Counted from the stretch's first letter, positions 41,904-51,155 are shown. The stretch is 64,000 nt of DNA from Methylomonas sp. UP202 (GCF_029910655.1 NZ_CP123897.1:4267547-4331546), one strand, 5' to 3'. Translations and numbers: made by a program. Notes: generated from the sequence alone by a model not told the origin.

Positions 41904-42202
41904 CGTAACAACTCGGCTACCCAGCCCGCCGATACTGAAGACGAAATCTCCAGCCTATAACCGTCGACATCGGTCAAGACCATAGCCGCAGCTGCGGGTG
42001 TCGCCACAGAAGCAGGCTCAGGCTGTTCAATCTGCACCGGCACCAAAGCGACCGGCTCTACCGCAGGCCGTTTGCGATAGTCGCACAGTCTGGCAGTAAA
42101 TGTCCGTACATTGATGCCTTCCTGCACGCAATACTCAACCTGCGACAAACCACTGCCTTGCCATTCTTCAATATGCTGACGCCATTTCGATGTAACGGCC
42201 AT
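41891..42202 (-). CDS. tnpA: IS66 accessory protein TnpA
   Basis: The 103-residue protein has the IS66 Orf1 helix-turn-helix (WRQHIEEWQGSGLSQVEYC, then GINVRTFTARLCDYRK) followed by a short variable tail. It is the first gene of the element. Confidence 0.9.
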   Translation of the reverse strand: MAVTSKWRQHIEEWQGSGLSQVEYCVQEGINVRTFTARLCDYRKRPAVEPVALVPVQIEQPEPASVATPAAAAMVLTDVDGYRLEISSSVSAGWVAELLRCLA

Positions 42203-42277
42203 CGCTACTCCTGATCAAAAAATCACAGGATGCCTCAGGCTGAATGATCTCAACAGGTGGGCGGGATAGAGCCTTAC

Positions 42278-42430
42278 ACACCAGTGATTACTATGCCTGG
42301 CTCAACGTCCGGCAAGATGGCGGCCACAAACGACACGATCCACAACCTGCCGAAAAAATGCGGCAGATTTTTACCAAAAATAAGCAGAGCTTTGGTTCGC
42401 GTCGTTTAGAGGCTCGCTCAAAGAAGCAAG
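42278..42430 (+). pseudogene. IS3-family transposase remnant, right part
   Basis: The frame reads TSDYYAWLNVRQDGG, then KMRQIFTKNKQSFGSRRL, matching the N-terminal part of IS3-family OrfB proteins (GYYAW ... I...YGSRR). After SRRL the similarity stops. The catalytic DDE part is absent. The rest of the gap up to 42584 shows no gene. Confidence 0.7.
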
Positions 42431-42584
42431 GTTCTCGGACAGTCTTCTCTTCTAAACAGACATGGCTCGCATCCGAGCACGAGCAAGCCACCCCAACCAA
42501 GCAGGCGGAAATGCGTCGTACATATTCTGCCACCCCGAATTCGTAGACTAGCCTGAGGCCGTTGAAGTCGGAATCGTATCTCGC

Positions 42585-42929
42585 TCAATACCCATACCCG
42601 AGATCTTGGATATTTTTTAATTCGCCGTTTTCGAACTCCAGAAGTTGCTGAAACTTTCTACGCCCGAAATTGTAGGTCCATTCCTCAATAACGACTTCTT
42701 CGAATTGATCGATTTCCAATGCGCCGTAAGGATGGCGAAACCGTGTACCGCGCACGGCAGTGCGCTCTTCCACGCCATCCGGCTCGCCGCACTTCGACAA
42801 AACATCGGCTTTGTGGTCACCAATTCGGACCAATTTATGCCCACAACGCATCGCCAGCGCATCGACGGACACAACAAGGCCTATCGACGACACTCCAACC
42901 AACACAAACGCGCGAATCAGCGGACTCAA
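42585..42929 (-). CDS. DUF2845 family periplasmic protein
   Basis: The 114-residue protein has an N-terminal signal peptide (FVLVGVSSIGLVVSVDALA) then the DUF2845 region: MRCGHKLVRIGDHKADVL and SKCGEPD. No activity is known. The start overlaps the SoxYZ-like gene stop by 4 bp, so it is in the same transcript. Confidence 0.8.
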   Translation of the reverse strand: MSPLIRAFVLVGVSSIGLVVSVDALAMRCGHKLVRIGDHKADVLSKCGEPDGVEERTAVRGTRFRHPYGALEIDQFEEVVIEEWTYNFGRRKFQQLLEFENGELKNIQDLGYGY

Positions 42930-43759
42930 GGACTTACCTGATAGCTTTGGACATAGTTGGTCCCTTTGCTACACACGTTTCGACTGGTCGGCGACTCACA
43001 AGAAATATCGGAAAACTCCGCTTTCAATTCGCCCGGTTTATCGGGGACGAAATAAAAACGAAAATTCGGGTCCGCGCTAATTGCAATGTCGATCTTAGCG
43101 TTCAGCACCGGCTTGTCATTGAAACTGACCTTCAATTGGTCGACAAACTGCGATTTGCGGATGAAGCGAGTCACCTGATCCATCTGCATGCCGGTCAGAT
43201 TCGGATGACTGATCATTAGTTGAGCCAAGGTCGGTTGCCCGGTTTGCACGCCTCCGTCCAAACGGAATTTAACCTTGCCGATCCGCTTAAGCGCTTCGTC
43301 CAAATCGGCTCCAATGGGTGCCGAACAGCCACCGCTGGCCTTGACGAACTTTTTAGTCATCGTGAACTTGCCGTCGCTGGTTTGTGCAACCGCGCGAATG
43401 TTGCTATAGGTATTGACCCTGACCCGCATCGCCAACTCGGCTTTACCGCTCTCCGGGAAGAACTCGAATTCGCCAACGAATGGAAACGGGTTCTTATCGA
43501 CGAACAACCAAATTTTTTTGACGAACTTGTCTTTGGCCTGAGGAATCTTACTCGTGACCTTCAACGGCACGATCGCCGGGTCCTCGGCACGATACGGCGC
43601 TTCCAGCTCGATAACGTCCGAGCTTTCTTCAATGCTCTTGCCCGCGAAAAACTGGTCTTTCAACACCGTATTCCAAGTCAGGTCGTCGCCTTCCGCGTGG
43701 ACGCTAACCGCCGAAATCAACAGAATCGACGCGGCCGCCAATCGAGATACATAATGCAT
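42926..43759 (-). CDS. quinoprotein dehydrogenase-associated SoxYZ-like carrier protein
   Basis: The 277-residue protein has a signal peptide (AAASILLISAVSVHA), a SoxY-like half (FAGKSIEESSDVIELEAPYRA ending in VKASGGCSAPIG) and a SoxZ-like half (ISHPNLTGMQMDQVTRF). Fused SoxYZ-like carriers of this type accompany PQQ-dependent alcohol dehydrogenases. The SoxY-like end has a Cys. It is followed by DUF2845 and preceded by the zinc hydrolase, 25 bp apart. No PQQ dehydrogenase gene is in the window. Confidence 0.85.
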   Translation of the reverse strand: MHYVSRLAAASILLISAVSVHAEGDDLTWNTVLKDQFFAGKSIEESSDVIELEAPYRAEDPAIVPLKVTSKIPQAKDKFVKKIWLFVDKNPFPFVGEFEFFPESGKAELAMRVRVNTYSNIRAVAQTSDGKFTMTKKFVKASGGCSAPIGADLDEALKRIGKVKFRLDGGVQTGQPTLAQLMISHPNLTGMQMDQVTRFIRKSQFVDQLKVSFNDKPVLNAKIDIAISADPNFRFYFVPDKPGELKAEFSDISCESPTSRNVCSKGTNYVQSYQVSP

Positions 43760-43784
43760 GGTTTAAATCTCCCCAGATAATCAA

Positions 43785-44705
43785 TCAGTCTTCCCATTCC
43801 AGCTCGGCGAAAGCGATGGTAACGTTTTTGCGATGGAACTGTTCGAACAATTGCCAACGGCTTTTTGCGGCCAATCCAGCAGAAGACACCGCCTGCTCCA
43901 ATGTTTTGCCCTGCTTGATCATCGCTCTTAGCTCGTCGGACAGTTCGGCCAAATACCGTTTTTCCGGCTGCATGGCCGCAGGCCAATCGTTAACCAGGCG
44001 ACCATGTCCTGGAATCACCAAGCGATAGCGACGATGCTCCAATCGCTCCAATTCGGCTAGCCAGCCCCTGATACTGCCATCAATGACTGGAATATGCTCC
44101 AAAAACAACAAATCGGCTAGCCACATAGTGTCTGTGTTTTTATCGTACACGCTAAGATCGTTATCGGTGTGCGCCGTGGGATGAGCTGTCAGCACAAGGT
44201 CGCGATTCCCGAGGTTCAAGGTCGTCGTATCCTTGACCTGCAAGTCCGGGGGTATGATATCGTCTCGATTGACGTGGATGTCCAGCACCTCTTCAGCCCG
44301 ACTCAGGTAGTGCTCGCCACGGGTCGCCATGGCCCGCGCCAGTTTGTGATGACCGACGAAACGCACGCCCGGTTCGTCCTTGAAGGCACGGTTACCGTAG
44401 ATGTGATCGGGATGCACATGGGTGTTGATCACATAGCAAATCGGCTTATCGGTAAGTTGTTTGACCGCGTCGCGCAGGGCAATTCCCTGCCGAGGGCTAC
44501 CACCGCTATCGATCACCGCCACGCATTTGTCGCCGACGATAAACCCGATATTGGCGATCTCGCCATGGTTGGCTCGATCCGGCCAATGGTACGCGGACAA
44601 GTGTACGTAAACCCCTGGAGCAACTTCGCTAACCGACAACGGCGTTGCCGCCCAGACACACACGCTCGTCAGCCAGCCGAAAATCATCCAAATTATTCTC
44701 ATCAC
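43785..44705 (-). CDS. quinoprotein relay system zinc metallohydrolase
   Basis: The 306-residue MBL-fold protein has a signal peptide and the complete motif THVHPDHIYG, then HPTAHTDNDLSVY, LADLLFLEHIPV and IPGHGRLV. Zinc hydrolases of this subgroup occur with SoxYZ-like carriers and PQQ alcohol dehydrogenases, which suits a methylotroph. The 3' end is 25 bp from the carrier gene; the start overlaps the peptide deformylase stop by 4 bp. Confidence 0.85.
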   Translation of the reverse strand: MMRIIWMIFGWLTSVCVWAATPLSVSEVAPGVYVHLSAYHWPDRANHGEIANIGFIVGDKCVAVIDSGGSPRQGIALRDAVKQLTDKPICYVINTHVHPDHIYGNRAFKDEPGVRFVGHHKLARAMATRGEHYLSRAEEVLDIHVNRDDIIPPDLQVKDTTTLNLGNRDLVLTAHPTAHTDNDLSVYDKNTDTMWLADLLFLEHIPVIDGSIRGWLAELERLEHRRYRLVIPGHGRLVNDWPAAMQPEKRYLAELSDELRAMIKQGKTLEQAVSSAGLAAKSRWQLFEQFHRKNVTIAFAELEWED

Positions 44706-45238
44706 TCACCTTGCACCGCTACTCGATTGAAAAACTCTGCCTCGGAAATGATATCCCGATTGTTTTCGACCCGATCCAAATAGACCAAACCCAACAAGTG
44801 ATCGAATTCGTGCTGAAACACTCTGGCCGGAAAGTCACGCAACGCCAGGCGTTGAGAGGCGCCATGAGCGTCGCGATACCGAACATCAATGGATTGATAA
44901 CGCGGCACGAGCGCACGAATACCGGGTACGCTCAAACAGCCTTCCCAATCCTTGCGCATTTCGGCATTAAGTACTTCGAACCCAGGATTTACCATCACCA
45001 ATGGCGCCATTTCCGGTGCCCGCGGATAACGCGGTGTCGGCCGCGACGCAATAATCAAAACTTGCAGCGACACCCCCAATTGTGGCGCGGCGATTCCCAC
45101 ACCGCCTTCGGCGAGCATTGCCGACTGCATTTCCTCTAATAATTCGTGGAACTCGCTACTGGAAAAATCATCAACAGGCTGCGCTTGCCGACGCAGCACT
45201 TCGGAACCCAGCAGTTGAATTTGCGTGATTGGTTTCAT
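44702..45238 (-). CDS. def: peptide deformylase
   Basis: The enzyme removes the N-formyl group from new proteins using a metal. The three motifs are complete: GVGIAAPQ, EGCLSVPG and QHEFDHL. The start at MKPITQIQLLG (45238) gives the normal N-terminus of about 178 residues; a longer frame from 45310 exists. It is not beside fmt, so it is probably a second deformylase. It shares a transcript with the quinoprotein-associated genes. Confidence 0.93.
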   Translation of the reverse strand: MKPITQIQLLGSEVLRRQAQPVDDFSSSEFHELLEEMQSAMLAEGGVGIAAPQLGVSLQVLIIASRPTPRYPRAPEMAPLVMVNPGFEVLNAEMRKDWEGCLSVPGIRALVPRYQSIDVRYRDAHGASQRLALRDFPARVFQHEFDHLLGLVYLDRVENNRDIISEAEFFNRVAVQGE

Positions 45239-45422
45239 GTCAGAATCGAAATGTCCGAACGTTAGCTTAACCTGTTGAGCGCGCAGTATATCGCTAATAG
45301 AGCTCGCCAACCCGTCTTTACTTTACCGGGCATTTTTGTGATATTACTAAAAAGCTTGCGCCGACAATGCGGGTTTTGACTTAACAACCGCTTAATATGT
45401 ATCGACTTTTCCAGGAGACTAT

Positions 45423-45761
45423 ATGAAAAAAATCCATAAAACCCCGTTCGCTATCGCCATCGGCGCATCCCTGTTGCCAACCTTGGGTATGAATGCGGCA
45501 CAAGCCGAGAGCAATCCGTTCGCTTTAACCGATCTAGGCTCAGGGTACATGCTGACTGCTGAAGCCAAACCCGACGCGGCGGCGGATAAAATGAAGGATG
45601 GCTCTTGCGGTGAAGGCAAATGCGGCGCCGCAATGATGAAGAAAACCCCCGACAAAACCGCTACCGAAGGCAAATGCGCCGGAAACAAACCTGCGGCATC
45701 CGGGGACAAAGCCGCCGAAGGCAAAAAAATGGAAGGTAATTGCGGCGCTAACATGAAATAA
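45423..45761 (+). CDS. HvfA-like Cys-rich secreted peptide (bufferin-type precursor)
   Basis: The 112-residue protein has a signal peptide (FAIAIGASLLPTLGMNAAQA), the conserved NPFALTDLGSGYML segment, and a Lys-rich tail with Cys in GSCGEGKCGA, EGKCAG and EGNCGA. This is the layout of HvfA-type precursors, whose EGKCG cysteines are modified by a DUF692/MNIO enzyme and bind copper. No MNIO (HvfB) or HvfC gene lies nearby, so it is an orphan or is modified in trans. AGGAG precedes the ATG. Confidence 0.75.
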   Translation: MKKIHKTPFAIAIGASLLPTLGMNAAQAESNPFALTDLGSGYMLTAEAKPDAAADKMKDGSCGEGKCGAAMMKKTPDKTATEGKCAGNKPAASGDKAAEGKKMEGNCGANMK

Positions 45762-45771
45762 CGCCGCTTCT

Positions 45772-45800
45772 AGCGCCCGCCCAAGTACGCGGGCGCTTTA
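45772..45800 (+). terminator. intrinsic terminator
   Basis: The stem AGCGCCCGC (45772-45780) pairs with GCGGGCGCT (45789-45797), followed by TTTA, 11 bp after the HvfA-like gene. Confidence 0.7.
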
Positions 45801-45965
45801 CCCCCGAAAGGGGTCAGCTTTAGAAAATATTCCTTGAACTTTGGACTAAAATTTTTTCCGGCTGAATCAAACTCATCGAAAAGCAACGCACTTGGTACTC
45901 CAAATTGCGCTCAATCAGCAATACCGGAAAAACAAACACCTTCCAGAACGTTTTTAACGCATCGC

Positions 45966-46289
45966 TCAAACGGCAAAGCTTTCACCGCAACCACACGTGG
46001 CCTTGACGTTGGGATTCAAAAATTTAAAGGTTTCGTTAAAGCCTTCCCGAACGTAGTCCAGGACGATACCGTCCAATTTATCTAAATCAATACGCTTGAC
46101 CAACAGTTTGACACCGAACTGATCGAAAACCAACTCGTCAGCCTCGGCTTGATCGGCATAATCCAACACATAGGCGTAGCCCGAACACCCCGAAGCCTTC
46201 ACACCCAGCCGCAACCCTAGCCCAGAACCACGCTTCTCGAGCTGTTTGCGAATTTGTTTGGCGGCGTTTTCCGTGACTTGAACAGTCAT
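45966..46289 (-). CDS. iscA: iron-sulfur carrier protein IscA
   Basis: The 107-residue A-type carrier has the three Cys: KASGCSGYAYV and CGCGES. It delivers Fe-S clusters. It is 2 bp after iscS in an operon iscR-iscS-iscA. iscU, hscBA and fdx are not in this cluster. Confidence 0.93.
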   Translation of the reverse strand: MTVQVTENAAKQIRKQLEKRGSGLGLRLGVKASGCSGYAYVLDYADQAEADELVFDQFGVKLLVKRIDLDKLDGIVLDYVREGFNETFKFLNPNVKATCGCGESFAV

Positions 46290-46291
46290 AA

Positions 46292-47407
46292 TTAGTACTC
46301 CCGATTCAATGCAAGCGCCGACTTTAAGCCGGCAATAAATTCGTCGATTTGCGCTTCGTTATTGTCTTTACCCAAGCTAACCCGAATCGCGGACCGGGCA
46401 TACAACGGCTCGACAGCCATCGCAGTCAGCACCGGACTGATGACCTCTGAGCCAGCCGAACAGGCCGATCCGCTCGACACCGCCATATTGAGTTTGTCTA
46501 ATTGCATCAGTAACATTTCGCCGTTGACGCCGGCGATGCCGAACTGAACAGTATTCGCGAGGCGGTCCGAGTGTTCGGCAAATATTTTGACGCCAGGGAC
46601 CTTGCTTAATTCGGCCTCCAGACGCCGCCTAAGTTCCCGAACCCGCCCAATGCGCTGATCCAGTTCGTTTTTCGCCAGCTCGGCGGCCTTACCGAAACCA
46701 ACTATCGCGGCAACGTTCTCGGTACCGGCTCGTCGCCCGGACTCCTGTTCGCCACCCCGCTGCCAAGCGCGAAAGTGATAATCGGCGGCAACCACCAAGG
46801 CTCCACACCCCTTAGGCCCATAAATTTTGTGACTGGACAGACTCATTAACTTCACACCCAATCTACGAAACGAGACCGGCATCTTGCCGAGGGCCTGCAC
46901 GGCGTCGGTATGAACCGCCACGCCGCGCTCCGCTAATAGGCCGGCAATCTTTTCCACCGGCTGGATCGCCCCTGTTTCGTTATTGGCCAGCATCAGTGAT
47001 GCCAAGTCTCCGGCTTGCCAAGTCATCGCCGTTATCGCATCGATCATCACGGTGCCGCCAGCACTAACCGGCAAAACTCGCACATCACGAAACAGACGCC
47101 GGTGATGGTCGGCGTTTTCGAAGATCGACGGGTGTTCGATTGCAGAGATCGCCAAGCCGCGCTCCCAAGCATTCACCAGCGCTAATGCGTTTGCCTCGGT
47201 GCCGCCGCTGGTAAAGACAATCTGGTCCGGCTCGGCATCCACCAAAGCAGCGACTTGATTTCTCGCACTGTCGATCGCGCTTCGTGCCATGCGTCCAAGC
47301 TTGTAAAGACTGGACGGATTGCCGTACATCGCATTCAGGTACGGCTGCATGGCTTCAGACACTCGTTCGTCGCAACGCGTGGTCGCGTTGTGATCGAAAT
47401 AAATCAT
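46292..47407 (-). CDS. iscS: cysteine desulfurase (IscS/NifS type)
   Basis: The PLP enzyme takes sulfur from cysteine for Fe-S assembly. The 371-residue protein starts [16 protein letters not shown] and has the PLP-lysine motif SSHKIYGPKG and the active Cys in SGSACSAGSE. It is shorter than E. coli IscS (404). Its start overlaps the iscR stop by one base. Confidence 0.93.
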   Translation of the reverse strand: MIYFDHNATTRCDERVSEAMQPYLNAMYGNPSSLYKLGRMARSAIDSARNQVAALVDAEPDQIVFTSGGTEANALALVNAWERGLAISAIEHPSIFENADHHRRLFRDVRVLPVSAGGTVMIDAITAMTWQAGDLASLMLANNETGAIQPVEKIAGLLAERGVAVHTDAVQALGKMPVSFRRLGVKLMSLSSHKIYGPKGCGALVVAADYHFRAWQRGGEQESGRRAGTENVAAIVGFGKAAELAKNELDQRIGRVRELRRRLEAELSKVPGVKIFAEHSDRLANTVQFGIAGVNGEMLLMQLDKLNMAVSSGSACSAGSEVISPVLTAMAVEPLYARSAIRVSLGKDNNEAQIDEFIAGLKSALALNREY

Positions 47408-47892
47408 TAAGCGCTGAGTTTTTCCTTGATCGGCTGCATATCAATGACGTGCTCAACCTGCCGAGCTTGGCGTTTTGCGACTTCCCCGACCAGGTCACGC
47501 TCCAACAACTGGCCAAGGCTGATTTCCTTCAAATATTCGCGAATCTGCTCGCTGAGCCCCATCCACAAATCATGCGTCAGACAAGGCTGATCATTGTGAC
47601 AATTCGCTTTGCCACCGCACTTAGTGGAGTCAACCGGCTCGTCGACCGCCTCAATGATGTCCGCGATGTTGATTTCGCGAGCGTTGCGACTCAAGGTATA
47701 GCCGCCGCCAGGGCCACGCACGCCTTTGACCATTCCGGCCTTGCGCAAGCGCGCGAACAATTGTTCAAGGTAGGACAGCGAAATGGTTTGACGGGTCGCG
47801 ATATCAGTCAGCGTCACCGGGTTGGACTGACTGTGGTATGCCAAATCCAACATCGCCGTCACTGCATAACGTCCTTTAGTAGTTAGCCGCAT
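47407..47892 (-). CDS. iscR: Rrf2-family Fe-S regulator IscR
   Basis: The 161-residue protein has the winged helix [18 protein letters not shown], then the three-Cys cluster site (C-x5-C-x5-C in [15 protein letters not shown]). With its 2Fe-2S cluster it represses its own operon. It is followed by iscS and iscA with tight overlaps. A good promoter lies upstream. Confidence 0.94.
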   Translation of the reverse strand: MRLTTKGRYAVTAMLDLAYHSQSNPVTLTDIATRQTISLSYLEQLFARLRKAGMVKGVRGPGGGYTLSRNAREINIADIIEAVDEPVDSTKCGGKANCHNDQPCLTHDLWMGLSEQIREYLKEISLGQLLERDLVGEVAKRQARQVEHVIDMQPIKEKLSA

Positions 47893-47930
47893 GGTAAACC
47901 CCTTACAAATTAATGATTATTGTAAACGCG

Positions 47931-47959
47931 ACTATAAATAAACCCAGTAAAACGGTCAA
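47931..47959 (-). promoter_or_regulatory. promoter of the iscR operon
   Basis: On the minus strand, TTGACC (47954-47959) and TATAGT (47931-47936) are 17 bp apart, upstream of iscR. Confidence 0.65.
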
Positions 47960-48015
47960 GTATTCTACATAAGAATGCATTTTTGGCAGTCTACTCTCCG
48001 AAACTCAAGGCACAT

Positions 48016-48742
48016 TTAATGAGGCTTGCTAGCCGAAACTTGATAACTGAAAGGCATAAAATCGTTGTCGTAAGCCAGCCATGAGAGAACTTTGGCTGCC
48101 AGTTTGATGATTACAACGAAAAACGGAATCACCAGAATCAGTGGCATTAAAGGACTATTCCTCGAAACCCAATCCCAGGTGACTTTGCTGATCGCGATGT
48201 TTGTGAGCAAACCGGCGGTCTCCATTGGCGTACCGACCGCTAAGCATTGTTCAACCACCAACCCGTAACGTTGAAGAAGATTAGAAATACCGTGTCGGCT
48301 AAGCCGCGTAAAATCGCGTGGTTCGTCATGCAGTGGGTATAGAAAAGGCACTTGAAGCAATAACCGACCGCCGGGCTTTAAAATCCTGGCGATTTCCTCA
48401 ATCGCATGATCGACAGAATCCAAATGCTCTAGGACATCCAGCAACAACGCGACATAGACACTCTGTGTCGCAATCGGTAGCCGGCCGGCGTCGGCAAATA
48501 TATCCGGTGCTGTTCGGTACCACTCCGTTGCAGTTTCAGGACGAGCCCAACGTAATGGCAATTCCCCGGCAAAAATCGCTCGGGCCAACAACCGGCGCAA
48601 CCGATAGCCGACACAATGCCATCGCCCCGAAGCCTTACAACCACTCGATCAATTTGAGATTGCGACCACAAACCAACCACTGCGGATGCAGTGGCGTGTG
48701 CAAGAGGGGCTGCAATGCTTTCTTAATGTCTCTTAAAATCAT
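48016..48742 (-). pseudogene. class I SAM methyltransferase broken by frameshifts
   Basis: The pieces of one methyltransferase are in three frames. Frame 1, from ATG 48742, reads LQPLLHTPLHPQWLVCG and ends at a stop after IEWL. Frame 2 holds the AdoMet region as GDGIVSAIGCAGCW and NCHYVGL. Frame 3 holds the rest: TATEWYRTAPDIFADAGRLP, LDVLEHLDSVDHAIEEI and RILKPGGRLLLQVPF to 48016, with a C-terminal membrane segment. At least two indels are needed. It follows cysE by 38 bp. The C-terminal frame alone (194 residues) could be made but lacks the AdoMet site. Confidence 0.7.
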
Positions 48743-48779
48743 TAAGACAAATCCTCAACACGGCCAAACCAAGGATCTT

Positions 48780-49529
48780 TCATTGCTGATCCTTGATTTC
48801 GCAAGCCTGCAAATTCGACGCAGCTTGTTCTCTACATTCGACACCGGAGGCGCGCAATCGCTCGCGCATTTCTTCCACCTGCTTATCCAATTGGTGAATG
48901 TGATCCAGCATCAGGTTAATGGCGTTCGCGATCGGGTCCGGCATGTCGCCGGTCGCACCATAGGCATCGAAACCCATTTTCTGAGCCATCGCGTCGCGAT
49001 TGGCCCGTTGCTTGGACTTCGAGTCAATCAAATGCGCCGGAATCCCAACCACGGTAACCCCCGGCGGCACCGACTTGACGACGACTGAATTAGAACCCAC
49101 CCTGGCACCTTCGCCAATCTCAATCGGGCCTAGAACCTTGGCGCCAGCCCCGATCACTACGCCATTCGCCAAGGTCGGATGTCGCTTGCCCTTGCTCCAA
49201 CTGGTGCCGCCCAAGGTCACGCCGTGGTACAAAGTGCAGTCGTCACCGATCACCGCAGTCTCGCCGATTACCACGCCCATGCCGTGATCTATGAAAAACC
49301 GCCGCCCGATTTTCGCTCCAGGGTGAATTTCGATGCCGGTTAACCAGCGCGCCAAAAACGACAAATACCTAGCCAACCAGCGAAAACCGTGTAGCCACAG
49401 CCAATGGCCGCAGCGGTGGATCAACACCGCATGGAAGCCAGGATAGGTCGTGACGACTTCGAAAACCGACTGCGCGGCCGGATCGCGGGCGAACACACAG
49501 TGGATGTCTTCTTTAAGTCTGGCTAGCAT
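48780..49529 (-). CDS. cysE: serine O-acetyltransferase
   Basis: CysE makes O-acetylserine, the precursor of cysteine. The 249-residue protein has the helical N-terminal domain and the left-handed beta-helix with [26 protein letters not shown], and hexapeptide repeats. The trmJ-cysE-isc order is widely conserved. It is 7 bp after trmJ. Confidence 0.94.
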   Translation of the reverse strand: MLARLKEDIHCVFARDPAAQSVFEVVTTYPGFHAVLIHRCGHWLWLHGFRWLARYLSFLARWLTGIEIHPGAKIGRRFFIDHGMGVVIGETAVIGDDCTLYHGVTLGGTSWSKGKRHPTLANGVVIGAGAKVLGPIEIGEGARVGSNSVVVKSVPPGVTVVGIPAHLIDSKSKQRANRDAMAQKMGFDAYGATGDMPDPIANAINLMLDHIHQLDKQVEEMRERLRASGVECREQAASNLQACEIKDQQ

Positions 49530-49536
49530 CGTGGGC

Positions 49537-50268
49537 TCACTTGGCGTTATGGTTTTGCGAGAAGCGCAAAATGCCTCTCAAAATATCCAACTCCTTGGTG
49601 TCGAGCTGGGCACGATTGAACAGGCGCCGCAAACGGCGCATGATAGATCGCGAGCGTTCGGGATGCAGGAATCCGATATCCGCCATCGTCTGCAACAGAT
49701 GCTCGTAAAATCCTTCCATTTGTTCCGCGCTGGCCAGGGGCTCCTCTCCTTGATCGCCGACTCCACTCCGGTGTTGGCGTCCGGAGGCGACGTATAATTC
49801 ATAGCAAGCGACTTGCACGGCCGCCGCGAGATTTAATGAACTGTAGTCCGGGTTACACGGAATCCTCAGCAAGTAATGGCAAAGATCCAGCTCCTGGTTC
49901 GTCAAACCGGAGTTTTCCCGGCCGAACACCAGCGCGACATTTTGATCGGCCGCCGCCGCTCCACCCCAGCGTTCGGCCATTTCCCTGACGGCGACCGTCG
50001 GCCAACTGATCGTTCTATCGCGAGCGCTGGCCCCCAACACCAATTGGCAGTCGGCGATCGCCTCGCTCAAGCCAGTGTAGACTTCGGCGTGCCTAAGCAC
50101 ATCGTCGGCACCCGAGGCGCGGGCCGTGGCGTCGGCGTGAGGAAAATATTTAGGAGCCACCAAGCGTAATTCAAACATTCCCATGTTTTTCATCGCTCGC
50201 GCCACGGCGCCAATATTGCCGGGATGCGAGGTTTCCACCAACACGACCTTAAAATTCGACAACAACAT
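49537..50268 (-). CDS. trmJ: tRNA 2'-O-methyltransferase TrmJ
   Basis: The SPOUT enzyme methylates the ribose at position 32 of tRNA. The 243-residue protein has [36 protein letters not shown] and [18 protein letters not shown], the three SPOUT motifs. It is first in the operon with cysE. Confidence 0.93.
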   Translation of the reverse strand: MLLSNFKVVLVETSHPGNIGAVARAMKNMGMFELRLVAPKYFPHADATARASGADDVLRHAEVYTGLSEAIADCQLVLGASARDRTISWPTVAVREMAERWGGAAAADQNVALVFGRENSGLTNQELDLCHYLLRIPCNPDYSSLNLAAAVQVACYELYVASGRQHRSGVGDQGEEPLASAEQMEGFYEHLLQTMADIGFLHPERSRSIMRRLRRLFNRAQLDTKELDILRGILRFSQNHNAK

Positions 50269-50360
50269 CCATTCCCCGGCCGACTAAAAAACCGGCGATT
50301 CTAACAAAACATTTGTTATTCTATCGCTGTTTTCCAACTGCTCATTACCAATCCGCTCCC

Positions 50361-51155
50361 ATGCATCCGATGCTTAACATAGCCGTCCGCGCCGCGCGGA
50401 GTGCCGGCGATTTGATCCAACGCTCGTCGCAAAACATTGAAAAGCTTGCCGTCAATCAAAAAAGCCGCAACGACTACGCCTCGGAAGTCGACCGAGCCGC
50501 CGAACAAGAAATCATTAAAATCATACGGGCTGCCTTCCCGGAGCACGCCATTCTGGCCGAGGAAAGCGGCGAGCACAAAGGTAACGATTACGTCTGGGTC
50601 ATCGATCCGCTCGACGGCACCACCAATTATTTACACGGCTTTCCGCAGTACGCGGTGTCCATCGCGTTAAAAAACAAGAACAAGCTGGAATTGGGCGTGA
50701 TTTACGACCCGGTTCGGGACGAGTTATTTACCGCCGAACGCGGCGGCGGTGCAATGTTGAATAGCCGGCGCATCCGCGTTACCAAACAGAACTCAATGCG
50801 CGGAGCATTGATCGGCACCGGGTTTCCGTTTAAGACCATGGAAAATATCGAACCCTATCTCGGCATGTTTCGCGCCGTTTGCGCCGATTCAGCCGGCATC
50901 CGCCGCGCCGGCGCGGCCGCGCTGGACATGGCCTACGTGGCTTGCGGCCGACTAGATGCGTACTGGGAAATCGGCGTCAAGGAATGGGACATCGCGGCCG
51001 GCGTGCTGCTGGTTCAGGAGGCCGGCGGCGTTGCGACCGACTTCTCCTTTAACGACAAGTACTTACAGTCTGGAAATATCATCACCGGCAATCCGAAGAT
51101 GCACCAGTTGATGTACGCCGCGATCGAACCACACGTGCCGCCGCACTTGAAATAG
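50361..51155 (+). CDS. suhB: inositol-1-monophosphatase family protein SuhB
   Basis: The 264-residue protein starts at ATG 50361 (MHPMLNIAVRAA); upstream in-frame codons do not fit. The metal-binding motifs are EESGEH, WVIDPLDGTTNYLHG and WDIAAGVLLVQEAGG. In gammaproteobacteria SuhB also joins the transcription antitermination complex of rRNA. It is divergent from trmJ, as in many relatives. Confidence 0.94.
   Translation: MHPMLNIAVRAARSAGDLIQRSSQNIEKLAVNQKSRNDYASEVDRAAEQEIIKIIRAAFPEHAILAEESGEHKGNDYVWVIDPLDGTTNYLHGFPQYAVSIALKNKNKLELGVIYDPVRDELFTAERGGGAMLNSRRIRVTKQNSMRGALIGTGFPFKTMENIEPYLGMFRAVCADSAGIRRAGAAALDMAYVACGRLDAYWEIGVKEWDIAAGVLLVQEAGGVATDFSFNDKYLQSGNIITGNPKMHQLMYAAIEPHVPPHLK

Larger units (their letters stand above)
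39808..42277 (-). mobile_element. IS66-family insertion sequence, complete
   Basis: The element is 2470 bp with ends GTAAGCGCTC... and ...CTTAC (rc GTAAGGCTCT), a pair of imperfect inverted repeats. An 8-bp target duplication ACACCAGT flanks it (39800-39807 and 42278-42285), the usual length for IS66. It carries tnpA, tnpB and tnpC in the usual order on the minus strand. The perfect duplication suggests recent insertion. Confidence 0.9.

Noticed and set aside
42244..42546. 100-codon ORF after the IS66 element as a real gene
   Set aside because: Its first third is an IS3 OrfB remnant and the rest is low-similarity sequence; it begins inside the IS66 end.
48429..48680. Separate 83-codon gene overlapping the methyltransferase
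   Set aside because: It holds the AdoMet-binding part of the broken methyltransferase in another frame, so it is a piece of the pseudogene.
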